This document shows positions 19,655 through 28,586 of a stretch of 62,980 nucleotides of DNA, piece after piece. The notes under the pieces were generated by a model, which was not told the origin of the DNA, did not search any database, and saw nothing but the letters and a program-made list of their open reading frames with translations. Source of the stretch: Prevotellaceae bacterium (GTDB lineage Bacteria; Bacteroidota; Bacteroidia; Bacteroidales; Muribaculaceae). The DNA lies in assembly GCA_021772015.1 (NCBI GenBank), contig JAETNS010000014.1:1-62980 (forward strand), read 5' to 3'. A program made the position numbers and the translations under genes. Numbering within the stretch: position 1 is the stretch's first letter; every line of letters starts with the position of its first letter.

Positions 19655-22600
19655 ATGAACAAAATCCTTATTGCAGCCGTATGTGCCTCAATGGCACTTC
19701 CTGCAGTGGCCAAGCCGACTCCCCGGCTGAACGCCACCACCCAAGGAGCCGACCTGCAGCCTTTCCTGCCTAAAGCGAAGGCTGAGCAGCAGCACGCGCA
19801 TCCCGGGACCCATGCCATCGTCAATTTCAACGACAATGGCACGGCCGTAACCAAAACCGATGTTTTCAGGAGCCTCGCCCAGAACAGTCTCCCCTCGGCA
19901 AGCCTTATCGGCTATCTCGACAGCCCCAAAAACGAGATCTGGTATTACACCGGCGATTATATCTATACGGATAACGCAATCACCGGTTTCCAGTTTGACA
20001 TCTATGATGCTTCGTTCCAGAAGATCGGCTCGGTAAGGGACAACATCGAGTTGAAGGAGAATGAGACCCGCGTGGCCCAGGTGAGCGTCGGAGCCGCCGT
20101 CACCCAGAAATTCTTCAACTTCGACAACAACTATGAGGTGATGGTCAGTGTGTCAATGAACACCACCGAATATGTCAACACCAACACCACCCGCGTCTAC
20201 TCCCTCACTTCCCTCGCCGAAGGGGCCAACTCCGAATGCCTGCAGGTCATAGACGGCTACTATGTCTCGGCTATCAATGCTGCCAAAGACAGCTGGAGCG
20301 AGGATTTCTACATCACTTTCATGACAGAAGAGGATACCGAGACCCCGATGGTCGGAGAGGTGATGAATTTCGCCGATTACCATTTCGTGACATACAAGAA
20401 GGCCGGATATTCAGGCGGCATAAACAAGGTGCTTGAAAACCGCATACCTCTCGTTACGACAGCCGGCGCGGATGCCATTCCTTTCCTGGCGACAGTGAAG
20501 GACGGTGTGCCTTACTTCTCGACCAACCATCTGAAATACAGCTGGTACCTGAATCCGTATGACTACGAGGAGAATGCACCCACCCCCGACAACGAACTGA
20601 TAGTCGACATTTACGCTCCCGCAAACGCCTGGGCTTCGACTGCCGAACACTACAGCACTACCCGTCTGCCGTTGGGAGCCACCGAGGATGACCTCTTTTT
20701 CCTCTATGTCGGCACATTCAGCTATGACGGCGACATCGACATGAACCGGAACGCCGACGGCACTCCGACCCTCTACGTTACCCGCGCCCACTCCCAGCAA
20801 GGAGGCGACTCATATCTTTATGACTATGAGGTTTACGACGGCGCGAAAAAGGGAGAGGATGTCGTGGCTACGAAAAAATATGACATAGCCACCGGCACCG
20901 AGGGAGGCTACTTCATGAGCGACATCGCCGGCTTTGATCCCCAGGTGATGTTCATCTATCAGAATGCCGACGAGTACAGCTTCAATTTCGTCAACATCCT
21001 TGACGGCTCTGTGGAGCACTCGATCCCCTACGCTTTCAACGAAGGAAGCAATCTCTACAACATGAACTCGCTTGTAGACCGTATCCCCTCGGGCGACTCA
21101 TATAATTATGTCATTCCCCAGACAAAGGGAGCATCCGATGCCAACGGAGACTGCCATGCAGCTGTGGTATTCGCTTCCCCCGATGGAGACATAGTGAAAG
21201 TCGATGACATAAACATGGGTCAGAATGTCGACTACGCGACTATATATTCCGGTACGGAAGCCTATAATCCATATCTCTTCAATCTCGACTCCGACCGCGA
21301 GTATATGGTAATTATGAAACGTCGCAACGACAACGGCACTGGAAACCATGAGGAATTCTCGGTGATCAGCTCCAATGAGGCAAAGGGCACTCTCCTCAAC
21401 CTCGGTCCGGATGAAGAAAAAGGACAGCTGATCACAGTGTCGCTGGTCAACACCGAGACCGACTACCCCAAACTCTTGGTGGTATATGTCGACCGTCAGC
21501 CGGGCAACTGGACATACTCGAGTTTATACTATGATCTCCCCCTGACTCTCTTCGAAGCCGGTGACGGCACCCTGGAGAATCCCTACGAGATCAGCACCGT
21601 CGGCGGTCTGATGCAGATCAAATCAGCACCATCGGCATATTACGCTGTCGTGGCCGACATCGATGCTGACGGCGTTGTAGTCAGCAGCCCCGACTTCAAT
21701 TTCACCGGAGCCCTTGACGGCCGCGGCCATCTTATCAGCAATCTTACCCTCGAAGGACGCGCCCTGTTCCCCAGTGTATCAGGCGAGCTTGCCGAAACTG
21801 ACGATGACGGCAATGTTTCCGCTGTCGATGGCAGCAAGGGTGTCATCCGTGATCTGAAATTCTACAATGCCCGACTGACAACAACTGTAGACGGACAGGG
21901 TCTCCTCGCAGGCAGACTCTCGTCAGGCGCGGTCAACAACGTACATTTCTATAACTCAAACGTGACTTCGACCGAAAACGTCGGCGGTATCATCGGTAAC
22001 GCCGTGTTGAGCAGTACCGTCAGCGAGTGCTCCTTTGACGGCGAGATCGTCTCTCCGGAAGGCAGTGTAGGCGGTATCGTCTGCGCCACAGCCACAAGCG
22101 CATCAATCTCATCCTGCGCTTTCAGCGGATCGATACTCGGCGGCTCTGAAGTCGGGGGTATCCTCGGATCTGTCGGCAACTATGGCGGCGGTGTGACCAA
22201 TTGCCATGTCAACGCTGACATCACCGCCAAGAACACCCTCGGCGGTATTGTCGGTACAGCGGCTGCCGTGACCTTCGCCCACAACCATGTTGAAGGCACC
22301 CTCACCGCCACCGAGAATCTCCGTTGGGGAGGCGGCGCGAAAGTCGGCGGTATCGCCGGAGCATATCCCAGCTTCTCTGCTGACGAAGGTGAGGATGTCA
22401 CCCCGGTGATACATGACAACTTCGTAAACCTCTCCTCCATCACGGCTCCCGAAGCAACACAGGGCGCTTATCCGGCAGAGAACAACACCGTACACCGCGT
22501 GGTAGGCTATACACGCGCCAACTACGCCGAGGAGGTTGATTACGACCCGACGACATATGAGCCCATCTACGGCGATCCTCTCCCCGCCGAAAGCTCCATC

Positions 22601-23296
22601 AGCAACAACTATGTGATCTCTACGCTTCCCATCGTTGAGAGCGCGATCGCCGACGATGCCAACTCAACGGAAGGTAAATCCATCGATGCTTCCGAACTCA
22701 ACAGGAGCTTCTTCGAAGATCAGTTAGGCTTCGCCTACGGCTATGACGCAGAATCTCCCTGGGCATTGTCATCCGACGAGTCCGCTCCACGTCTCTATTT
22801 CGAGAATGTATTGCTGCTCATCGACCCCCTGACCGCAACCATAGCTGTTGACGAGGAGATCGGCATAACTGTCACCATCTACGGCGAAGAGATCACAGAA
22901 AGCCTCTTCGAGGACTTCACCTGCGATTACGACGAGTCCGTGATTGAAATGACCGACATGTTCCTCTCTGAAAACGGTATACTTCTTACCGTTAACGGCC
23001 TCGCCAAGGGTGAGACTGACCTCACCATCAGCATCAAGGGCCAGACCGTCAAGTCTCACATAACCGTGACCGAGAAGAGCGGTGTCGACAATGTAGCCGC
23101 AACCGAGGTCGCCCTCACATTCGACGGGACGAACCTCCGCGCCGCAGGGGCAGCGATAGAAGTGTTCAACATCTCCGGCATGAAGGTCCTCTCCGGCCGT
23201 GACAACGTGAACACCGCCAACCTCGCCTCCGGCGTTTACATCGCAGTGGCCAAATCTGCCAACGGCAAATCAGCCCTCAAGATCCATGTGAAATAA
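19655..23296 (+). CDS. Secreted GLUG-repeat, Ig-like protein with T9SS sorting domain
   Basis: 1213 residues with signal peptide MNKILIAAVCASMALPAVA; this supports the start at 19655, although the frame is open from 19526. The first ~600 residues resemble nothing I can name. Residues about 770-910 hold a run of GLUG-type repeats (VGGIIGNAV, VGGIVCATA, VGGILGSVG, LGGIVGTAA, VGGIAGAYP), which usually form a beta-helix in adhesins. An Ig-like (Big2-type) module lies at about 1060-1140. A T9SS sorting domain (VFNISGMKV ... LASGVYIAV ... LKIHVK) ends the protein. Cell-surface adhesion or matrix binding is the likely role. It is monocistronic. Confidence 0.78.
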   Translation: MNKILIAAVCASMALPAVAKPTPRLNATTQGADLQPFLPKAKAEQQHAHPGTHAIVNFNDNGTAVTKTDVFRSLAQNSLPSASLIGYLDSPKNEIWYYTGDYIYTDNAITGFQFDIYDASFQKIGSVRDNIELKENETRVAQVSVGAAVTQKFFNFDNNYEVMVSVSMNTTEYVNTNTTRVYSLTSLAEGANSECLQVIDGYYVSAINAAKDSWSEDFYITFMTEEDTETPMVGEVMNFADYHFVTYKKAGYSGGINKVLENRIPLVTTAGADAIPFLATVKDGVPYFSTNHLKYSWYLNPYDYEENAPTPDNELIVDIYAPANAWASTAEHYSTTRLPLGATEDDLFFLYVGTFSYDGDIDMNRNADGTPTLYVTRAHSQQGGDSYLYDYEVYDGAKKGEDVVATKKYDIATGTEGGYFMSDIAGFDPQVMFIYQNADEYSFNFVNILDGSVEHSIPYAFNEGSNLYNMNSLVDRIPSGDSYNYVIPQTKGASDANGDCHAAVVFASPDGDIVKVDDINMGQNVDYATIYSGTEAYNPYLFNLDSDREYMVIMKRRNDNGTGNHEEFSVISSNEAKGTLLNLGPDEEKGQLITVSLVNTETDYPKLLVVYVDRQPGNWTYSSLYYDLPLTLFEAGDGTLENPYEISTVGGLMQIKSAPSAYYAVVADIDADGVVVSSPDFNFTGALDGRGHLISNLTLEGRALFPSVSGELAETDDDGNVSAVDGSKGVIRDLKFYNARLTTTVDGQGLLAGRLSSGAVNNVHFYNSNVTSTENVGGIIGNAVLSSTVSECSFDGEIVSPEGSVGGIVCATATSASISSCAFSGSILGGSEVGGILGSVGNYGGGVTNCHVNADITAKNTLGGIVGTAAAVTFAHNHVEGTLTATENLRWGGGAKVGGIAGAYPSFSADEGEDVTPVIHDNFVNLSSITAPEATQGAYPAENNTVHRVVGYTRANYAEEVDYDPTTYEPIYGDPLPAESSISNNYVISTLPIVESAIADDANSTEGKSIDASELNRSFFEDQLGFAYGYDAESPWALSSDESAPRLYFENVLLLIDPLTATIAVDEEIGITVTIYGEEITESLFEDFTCDYDESVIEMTDMFLSENGILLTVNGLAKGETDLTISIKGQTVKSHITVTEKSGVDNVAATEVALTFDGTNLRAAGAAIEVFNISGMKVLSGRDNVNTANLASGVYIAVAKSANGKSALKIHVK

Positions 23297-23317
23297 CATC
23301 CGAAGTTATAACCAACC

Positions 23318-23354
23318 ACAAAGGGGATGCGCCACGATGGCGCATCCCCTTTGT
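23318..23354. terminator. Hairpin terminator between convergent genes
   Basis: A perfect 17-bp stem: ACAAAGGGGATGCGCCA (23318-23334), loop CGA, TGGCGCATCCCCTTTGT (23338-23354). It lies 21 bp after the GLUG gene stop and 20 bp from the convergent lipoprotein stop. It is the only convergent junction in the window without a GATTAC palindrome. Confidence 0.8.
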
Positions 23355-23374
23355 ATATATAAAAGGCAATATTA

Positions 23375-23881
23375 TCAGCGGGCTATCTCGGCCTGCTCGG
23401 AATTGAGCGAACGGTCGCCCTGCGAGGAATCCTTGATACAGAGATACCAGTTACCGAGATAACGGACAGGTTTGAAGTACCAGTTGGTGGCGAACTTGTC
23501 GTTGATCGTCACGCGGCATCTGATCTCGTTCTGGTCAGGAGTCGAAAAGACATACTCGGCAATCTCATACCCGGTGACAGGCAGCGAAAGCATCCCGTCA
23601 AGATCAGCGATCTGCGCGTCTGTCAATGGATAAGGCTCACGATCAGCATCATCGAAATCCACCGTGTAAAGCATGGAGGCTGCCGACTTGACATCGCGCT
23701 CGACAAGACGATTCATGAAGTCGCCGACAAGGCCGAGAGTCACAGTTGTGTCCTGAGCCGACAAAGCCATTTTCCCCTCCACGGGGGCTGCTGTCTCGTT
23801 CTTGTCTTTAGAGCCACAAGAGGAGAGCGAGGCGAAAGCGAACAGACCTGTGGCCAAAGCGATTGAAAATAAAGATTTCAT
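23375..23881 (-). CDS. Hypothetical lipoprotein
   Basis: 168 residues. MKSLFSIALATGLFAFASLSSC is a lipoprotein signal with the lipidated Cys at 22, which sets the start at 23881 rather than at an upstream ATG. The mature part (DTTVTLGLVGDFMNRLVERDVKSA ... YEIAEYVFSTPDQNEIRCRVTIN) suggests a small soluble domain of the NTF2/DUF4878 style, but I cannot assign it. It lies 83 bp downstream of the large collagen-like lipoprotein gene on the same strand and may share its transcript. Confidence 0.75.
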   Translation of the reverse strand: MKSLFSIALATGLFAFASLSSCGSKDKNETAAPVEGKMALSAQDTTVTLGLVGDFMNRLVERDVKSAASMLYTVDFDDADREPYPLTDAQIADLDGMLSLPVTGYEIAEYVFSTPDQNEIRCRVTINDKFATNWYFKPVRYLGNWYLCIKDSSQGDRSLNSEQAEIAR

Positions 23882-23964
23882 AACTGTATAAAGCAAGGAC
23901 AGGGACGTATCACATACGCCCCTGCCCCATTGATTTATTGAATTAACAAGGGGATGTCATTCAT

Positions 23965-26900
23965 TTACTGACCGATGGTAGGATCGATCTTCACAGTCAG
24001 GAAGCACTCAACGAAGCCCCACTTGTAGGATACCACGAAGGGAACCTGGATGTCGAAAGCGTAACCGAGCACGTTACCTGCGTTGTAGTAGGTAAGAGTA
24101 CCGATGTTCGACAGGGAGATGGGGTTAGCCTGGTTGTATTCAAGCTTGATGTCGGGGAGGATGCTGCTGAGCTTGGTCTGGCCCAGAGTTCCGCCGTTGA
24201 GGTTGGTGGTCACATAGGAAGTGATGTCAGTTCCGGTAGCAACCTGTACAGTACCGTTGATAGGATCGAGTTCGCCTACAACCACACCGGTCACGCCGTA
24301 GTAGTTGAGATACTTGTTCTGATCTGTGAAGGCGATGTTACGCCAATCCTTGAAGTTGAGGTAGTTTGCAACCTGCATCGAGGAACCGTTGTCCACACCG
24401 TCTTTGAGAGCGGGGTTGCCCTTCATGTCGACAGTCACAGGACGGAGGAAGCGTACATTGTACTTCTCGTTGCTGAGAACAAGGGGTTTGTCGCAGTCAT
24501 TGGTAGCAGAGATACCGATGGTAGCGGAAAGGGTCTCGCCCTGGAGGAGCTGCTGTGCGCCACGGTAGTTGAGGACATCCTTTGCGAACACACCTTCCTG
24601 GTAGGTAACAGTGTGGGCGGCATTGTCGATGATAGCGATAGTCTCAACCTTTGCGCCGAGCTGTGCCTTGAGTTCGTTACCTGCGGCAACGAGGGTATAG
24701 GTTGCGCCCGACATACCCTTGACCTGCTTGGGAGCGTTTTCAACGTTCACGAAAGCGAACTGGGTCTTGGTTGAAACATAAGCAGGATAGGTGGTAGCGT
24801 CGAGACCGGTCATACCGACCTTGTTGCCAACGAACGGATAGAGCAGGTTGTTGACGAAGGTGCAGGCAGCCGCGGTAAGGTTGTTGTTGGGAACAGCGAC
24901 GTTGAGGTGAGTCTCCTGCTTGAGGCCACCGTTGGCAGCGGATGTCGGGGAGTTGTAGGTGAACCACAGCTCGGCGATCTTGCTGTTGTCGTCAACAGAA
25001 GCGGTCGGGTTTACATTGAGAGGCGAAGGAGTCCACTTGAGAGTGATGGCAACGTGGTTGTTGGCGTAAGCGGTACCGGGCTTACCATCGTAAACAACTA
25101 CTACGCTCATGCTGGTCGGATGGGTAGTGCTGGTGAAGTAGTTGTAAACATCGTTTGCGGTAAGAGTCCAGGCAACAACCTCTGTACCCTGGGGCAGAGT
25201 GGGATCCGGCTTCTTGGTTACAATACCATACTTAACGGTAGCGTTGGAGATGGTCTTGTCAGAAGCGATGTTGACCTGCTGGGCGATACCGTTGGTGGCA
25301 TCCTCCATGCGGAGATCGTAGTTGCGCTCGAAAGTAGCCTTCGACATGTTGAGAGCGGCGAGGATCTTGGCCTCGATCTGAGCCCATGTAAGGGTGAATA
25401 CCTTGTCTGCGGTCGAGCAGCTTACGGTGTAACCGTCACCGAAACCGAAGTCAACGGGAGTGATGGCATCCTCGGGAGCCACGGCACCGGGTTCAACGAT
25501 CTCAAGTTTCACGTAAGCGACGGCTGCAACAGGACGGCTGGCGGTAACGGTGTCTACGAGGCAGACACGTACCAGCGGCATACGGCCGAGAGTAGCCTTG
25601 TTCTGGGCTGCACCCCAAGCCTGAGCCTTACCCTGCTCTGTAGGCATCTGTGCGCGCACGATAGCGTTGTTGGCGGGGTTGAGGGCTGCGTGGGCAGACT
25701 GGGAAGTGTTGTTGTTACCGTCTACATAGCCTACGAGAGCATACTCATACTTGAAGCCGTACTCATTGACAGGCTTGGCCCAAGCGATGTGGTTGCCCTT
25801 TGAGTTGGTGTAGTCAGCCTGGATATACTTGGAGATATCAAGACCGTCGGCGTTGTTCCATGCGATCTGGAGAGCCGGGGCAGCTGCGATAGCCTCTGCA
25901 GCGGTTGTCCACCAGTGGTTGGGCTTAGCGGCATTGTTGAGGACAACACCGGGAACGTTGGCGGGAACAGCCAGGTCGATATCGGTGTAGTAGGAAGCCT
26001 TGACAGCAGCGTAATCAGAGGTGATCACGGTGTCGGTAGCGGCAGCCTTCTCGTTGAGACGAGCCTGGAGAGCCAGTACTGTAACCATATCATCCTCGGC
26101 GATAGCCTTGATGTCGCCCTGGAGGTTGGCCTTGACTGTCAGGATACCATCCTTGGCAGAGCGGTCAAAGATCTTGGCGGTCACTGAAGAAGCGCCACGG
26201 GTGTATTCGAGATCCTCGGTGATGAAGCTGAGGTCGAAGATGTTGTCGATGTTAGCGCTGGAGGGGTTGAGGTAGTAGTTGGCCACCAGAGCGGGGGTCA
26301 TGCTTACCTCGTTGCCGATGCTCGGCTTGTCGGTGCTGAAGTTGCCGTCAGCGTTGACTTTATTTACACCAAGAGCATTGAACTTGAAGGTGGCGGCATC
26401 CATTGCCTCGATACCCTGATAGTAGAAGTCGGGCTTGAACACCAGAGAGCGGAGCGCGCCGGTCTTGGCCAGCACGATGACACCCTCGCTGCCCTCTACA
26501 CCATACAGGAACACGTCGTTAGCTGTAACGACAGCGGTAACGTGGTCGTTGGCGGTAGCGTAGGGGATGGCATTCTTCTCTTTCAGGATATATTCACCCT
26601 TGGCAGGATCCCAGGTATAGAGGTCGAAGTAACCTTCAGCATTGGGCTTGTAGTAGTCGCCGGGGTTGCCGGTAGCGCCGGGCTTGCCATCCTGACCGGG
26701 AGTTCCGGGAGCTCCGGGAGTACCGGGTGCGCCGTCCTGGCCGATAGCCTTGTAAGAGGTGCGGACACCGTTCTCACACCAGTAGCCTTCAGAGTCGATG
26801 GTCCAGACGGTAGCGTCCTTGCCATTCTCGCCGTTCTTGATGGTAAACTGTTCGGTCTGACCGTTCTTGTCAACGGTGATGACAATACCTTTGCCATCAG

Positions 26901-27096
26901 CTGAGGGAACGACAGACGTAATCACACCACCCTGAGAAACCTTCTGCGAAATATTGTCGATCGCAGATTTGTTCTCGGCAACTTCTCTGTTGAGGCGATC
27001 GATGTCGTCGTCATAGTCCTTACAGGACGTGAACACGGCGGGCATCGAAGCACACACAACTGACAGAAGTGCGATTTTCAATAAACCTTTGTTCAT
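23965..27096 (-). CDS. Large surface lipoprotein with collagen-like stretch
   Basis: 1043 residues. The lipoprotein signal MNKGLLKIALLSVVC ends at lipobox FTSC (Cys25), followed by KDYDDDI, a start common in Bacteroidales surface lipoproteins (some annotated as PL29 N-terminal-like). A short coiled coil spans about 33-57. About nine Gly-X-Y triplets (GAPGTPGAPGTPGQDGK region, residues about 118-146) form a collagen-like stretch. The remaining ~880 residues look like repeated beta domains that I cannot name. Codon choice (AAG, AAC, GGT/GGC, CTC preferred) looks more biased than in neighbours, which suggests high expression. Possible roles are an S-layer or stalk-like surface protein; this is inference. 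Confidence 0.8.
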   Translation of the reverse strand: MNKGLLKIALLSVVCASMPAVFTSCKDYDDDIDRLNREVAENKSAIDNISQKVSQGGVITSVVPSADGKGIVITVDKNGQTEQFTIKNGENGKDATVWTIDSEGYWCENGVRTSYKAIGQDGAPGTPGAPGTPGQDGKPGATGNPGDYYKPNAEGYFDLYTWDPAKGEYILKEKNAIPYATANDHVTAVVTANDVFLYGVEGSEGVIVLAKTGALRSLVFKPDFYYQGIEAMDAATFKFNALGVNKVNADGNFSTDKPSIGNEVSMTPALVANYYLNPSSANIDNIFDLSFITEDLEYTRGASSVTAKIFDRSAKDGILTVKANLQGDIKAIAEDDMVTVLALQARLNEKAAATDTVITSDYAAVKASYYTDIDLAVPANVPGVVLNNAAKPNHWWTTAAEAIAAAPALQIAWNNADGLDISKYIQADYTNSKGNHIAWAKPVNEYGFKYEYALVGYVDGNNNTSQSAHAALNPANNAIVRAQMPTEQGKAQAWGAAQNKATLGRMPLVRVCLVDTVTASRPVAAVAYVKLEIVEPGAVAPEDAITPVDFGFGDGYTVSCSTADKVFTLTWAQIEAKILAALNMSKATFERNYDLRMEDATNGIAQQVNIASDKTISNATVKYGIVTKKPDPTLPQGTEVVAWTLTANDVYNYFTSTTHPTSMSVVVVYDGKPGTAYANNHVAITLKWTPSPLNVNPTASVDDNSKIAELWFTYNSPTSAANGGLKQETHLNVAVPNNNLTAAACTFVNNLLYPFVGNKVGMTGLDATTYPAYVSTKTQFAFVNVENAPKQVKGMSGATYTLVAAGNELKAQLGAKVETIAIIDNAAHTVTYQEGVFAKDVLNYRGAQQLLQGETLSATIGISATNDCDKPLVLSNEKYNVRFLRPVTVDMKGNPALKDGVDNGSSMQVANYLNFKDWRNIAFTDQNKYLNYYGVTGVVVGELDPINGTVQVATGTDITSYVTTNLNGGTLGQTKLSSILPDIKLEYNQANPISLSNIGTLTYYNAGNVLGYAFDIQVPFVVSYKWGFVECFLTVKIDPTIGQ

Positions 27097-27183
27097 AAAT
27101 CTGTATTATAAAATTATTAATGTGGATTGATGTTTTTTGTGGATAATAATAAGCCAGCAAACACAGACGAAATTATATCAGGA

Positions 27184-27191
27184 CAAAGTTA
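27184..27191 (-). promoter_or_regulatory. -7 box for the collagen-like lipoprotein gene
   Basis: TAACTTTG on the minus strand, 88 bp before the start at 27096. I find no TTTG at the right distance. It lies 53 bp downstream of the stop of the small HTH gene. Confidence 0.5.
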
Positions 27192-27243
27192 CGGCAAAAG
27201 TTTTTCACCTAACGGCCTGATGTGTAGCATTCTTGACACGCTG

Positions 27244-27465
27244 TTATTGCGAATCGCGCCTCTTCTGGATATTGTCGGAAAGCATCAGGAAAAAATCTTT
27301 GTTCAACACCAGTGAAATGCGCATCAGAAGCGAGGTGTCGATACTGTTTTTCTGGAATAGACGGTAGACATTCGAGCGGTCGATACACAGTTTGCGTGCA
27401 AACCAGGAGACAGAGCGCTCCTGAGCTGTGAGTTCATCTTTTATTAGCTGTCCGATTGGTTCCAT
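27244..27465 (-). CDS. Small helix-turn-helix (XRE-like) protein
   Basis: 73 residues. RSVSWFARKLCIDRSNVYRLF is a Cro/C1-type helix-turn-helix, with the recognition helix at DRSNVYRLF and a downstream helix SIDTSLLMRISLVLNKDFF. It has no added sensor domain, so it would act as a simple DNA-binding regulator. It has its own -7 box (TAACTTTG, 27516-27509) and lies directly upstream of the highly biased lipoprotein gene, in the same direction, with 147 bp between. It may control that gene or itself. The length and domain limits are typical of many Bacteroidales orphans. Confidence 0.82.
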   Translation of the reverse strand: MEPIGQLIKDELTAQERSVSWFARKLCIDRSNVYRLFQKNSIDTSLLMRISLVLNKDFFLMLSDNIQKRRDSQ

Positions 27466-27508
27466 ATGTTATGAGGACGTGTGTAATGATGTTAGAGGTT
27501 TGGCGTTG

Positions 27509-27516
27509 CAAAGTTA
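27509..27516 (-). promoter_or_regulatory. -7 box for the HTH gene
   Basis: TAACTTTG on the minus strand, 44 bp before the start at 27465. The best -33 candidate is TTTC at 27538-27535 with an 18-bp spacer, which is weak. Confidence 0.5.
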
Positions 27517-27636
27517 CTACATAATTATCTGACTGAAAGCCCGTAAGCGATGCGATTGACGCAATATGTTTGTCGCGAATAACACACATGCGGGAAATGC
27601 CGTTCCCGTGGTCCTCTTCCTCTTTTGCCTGATTCT

Positions 27637-27855
27637 TCAGAATCCCGCGATCTCCCCGGCCAGGTCGTTCATCAGCAGGCACTCTCTTCGCGAGAGAAGG
27701 CCTTTTACCGCTGCCGACGACTCACCGCCAGCCCTGCAAGATATAATCAGCAATCGCCCCTCGGCGCATAGGGCGAAATCATGGCCGGAGGGCTTGAACC
27801 GCTCCCCTATCGGCTCATTGGTTATGAGTATGATATTGCCGCCGCCAGCCTGTAG
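27637..27855 (-). pseudogene. Frameshifted C-terminal remnant of the REP-associated transposase
   Basis: On the minus strand, one base out of frame with the upstream transposase frame, there is an uninterrupted reading frame that overlaps its last codons. It includes GGGNIILITNEPIGERFKPSG and FALCAEGRLLIIS, and ends at a TGA at 27637-27639. From memory, full-length Bacteroidales members of this transposase family end in a domain with a similar ERFKPSG/CAEGRLL signature. The spacer that should join the two halves (about 80-100 residues) is missing. I read this as an internal deletion that also shifted the frame. Confidence 0.65.
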
Positions 27856-28364
27856 GGGTTATGTCTGATATACTTGAAAACCGCGTCGAGACTGCGGTGG
27901 GTGTAGATTATGCGGTCATTATAGCCCTCATCGAAAATCCTCATCTCCTGATCCCCTGTAAGTTCCCTCCATTTCCTCCCGATCCTCCCTGTGAGGTTCC
28001 CGATGACAAAACCCAACGGCTTCTCCATCCTGGTCTTGACATTCAACAAAATATGGATATGATCAGGCATGACAATATACTGATAGATCTCGATCTCCGG
28101 GGTATAGTTACGTATCGCCCTGATTTCCTTGGCTATAAGATTTCCCAGAGGGCTTAGGGCGACCTTTACGCAATCGGGGTTGCCTGTCTTCACCAGCAGG
28201 TCGCCGGTAAGCCGCCCGAACATCTGGCAGCCGGGAGCTTTGACGATGGTTATATGGTATTTCCAAGGCGCGCGGTAATCATGGCCCTTCTTGCGCCGGT
28301 GGCTATGGTGGCGAAAGGAAGCCGCCGGAGAGACCGAGTTTGAATCAGATTTTTTGATATCCAT
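27822..28364 (-). CDS. REP-associated tyrosine transposase (RAYT), catalytic part, truncated
   Basis: 180 residues of a Y1/HUH single-strand transposase. The pair of metal-binding histidines is in MPDHIHILLN (H102, H104) and the nucleophile is in the FKYIRHNPYR block (Y165), so the catalytic core is complete. The family start HDYRAPWKYHITIVKAPG is present. The frame stays open upstream to 28538, but that stretch runs through the REP-like inverted repeat, so I use ATG 28364. The C-terminal domain is cut off by a frameshift (see 27637-27855). RAYTs are domesticated relatives of IS200/IS605 enzymes that act on REP hairpins. Whether this short form is active is unknown. Confidence 0.82.
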   Translation of the reverse strand: MDIKKSDSNSVSPAASFRHHSHRRKKGHDYRAPWKYHITIVKAPGCQMFGRLTGDLLVKTGNPDCVKVALSPLGNLIAKEIRAIRNYTPEIEIYQYIVMPDHIHILLNVKTRMEKPLGFVIGNLTGRIGRKWRELTGDQEMRIFDEGYNDRIIYTHRSLDAVFKYIRHNPYRLAAAISYS

Positions 28365-28421
28365 GATATACGCAAAGCCAATCGGCTGATTCAGGGTTGA
28401 TTGTTTATTACTCTCTATCAA

Positions 28422-28546
28422 TTTCGGGCTTGCGCCCTCCCACCGCGCCAAAACCTCCCATCGGAAAGAAGAGGGAGAGGGGGAAAGAAGAGGAAAGAGG
28501 GGGAAACCGAAAGGCTTTGACGCGGTGGGAGGGCGCAAGCCCGAAA
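28422..28546. repeat. REP-like inverted pair next to the RAYT gene
   Basis: A perfect 26-bp inverted repeat (28422-28447 and 28521-28546) extends with mismatches by about ten more bases. Between the arms lies a purine-rich tract (about 28460-28510). Each arm contains its own small hairpin GGGC-GCAA-GCCC preceded by GGAG, when read as GGAGGGCGCAAGCCC. This is the head-plus-palindrome layout of REP elements paired as a BIME. It sits 58 bp upstream of the RAYT start. Confidence 0.7.
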
Positions 28547-28567
28547 GAAGAGAGAAGGAGGGAAAGC

Positions 28568-28586
28568 GGGCTTAAAGCTTAAGCCC
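28568..28586 (-). terminator. Short hairpin overlapping the comM stop codon
   Basis: GGGCTTAA (28568-28575), loop AGC, TTAAGCCC (28579-28586). It covers the stop codon of comM (28572-28574). No T-run follows, so it is a weak terminator or 3'-end stabiliser. Confidence 0.4.

Noticed and set aside
24907-25803. 298-codon plus-strand open frame inside the collagen-like lipoprotein gene
   Set aside because: It is antisense to a well-supported lipoprotein gene, has no domain or promoter and reflects codon bias of the real strand.
27566-27868. 100-codon plus-strand open frame near the RAYT remnant
   Set aside because: It is antisense to the C-terminal transposase remnant, which has family-like sequence on the minus strand.
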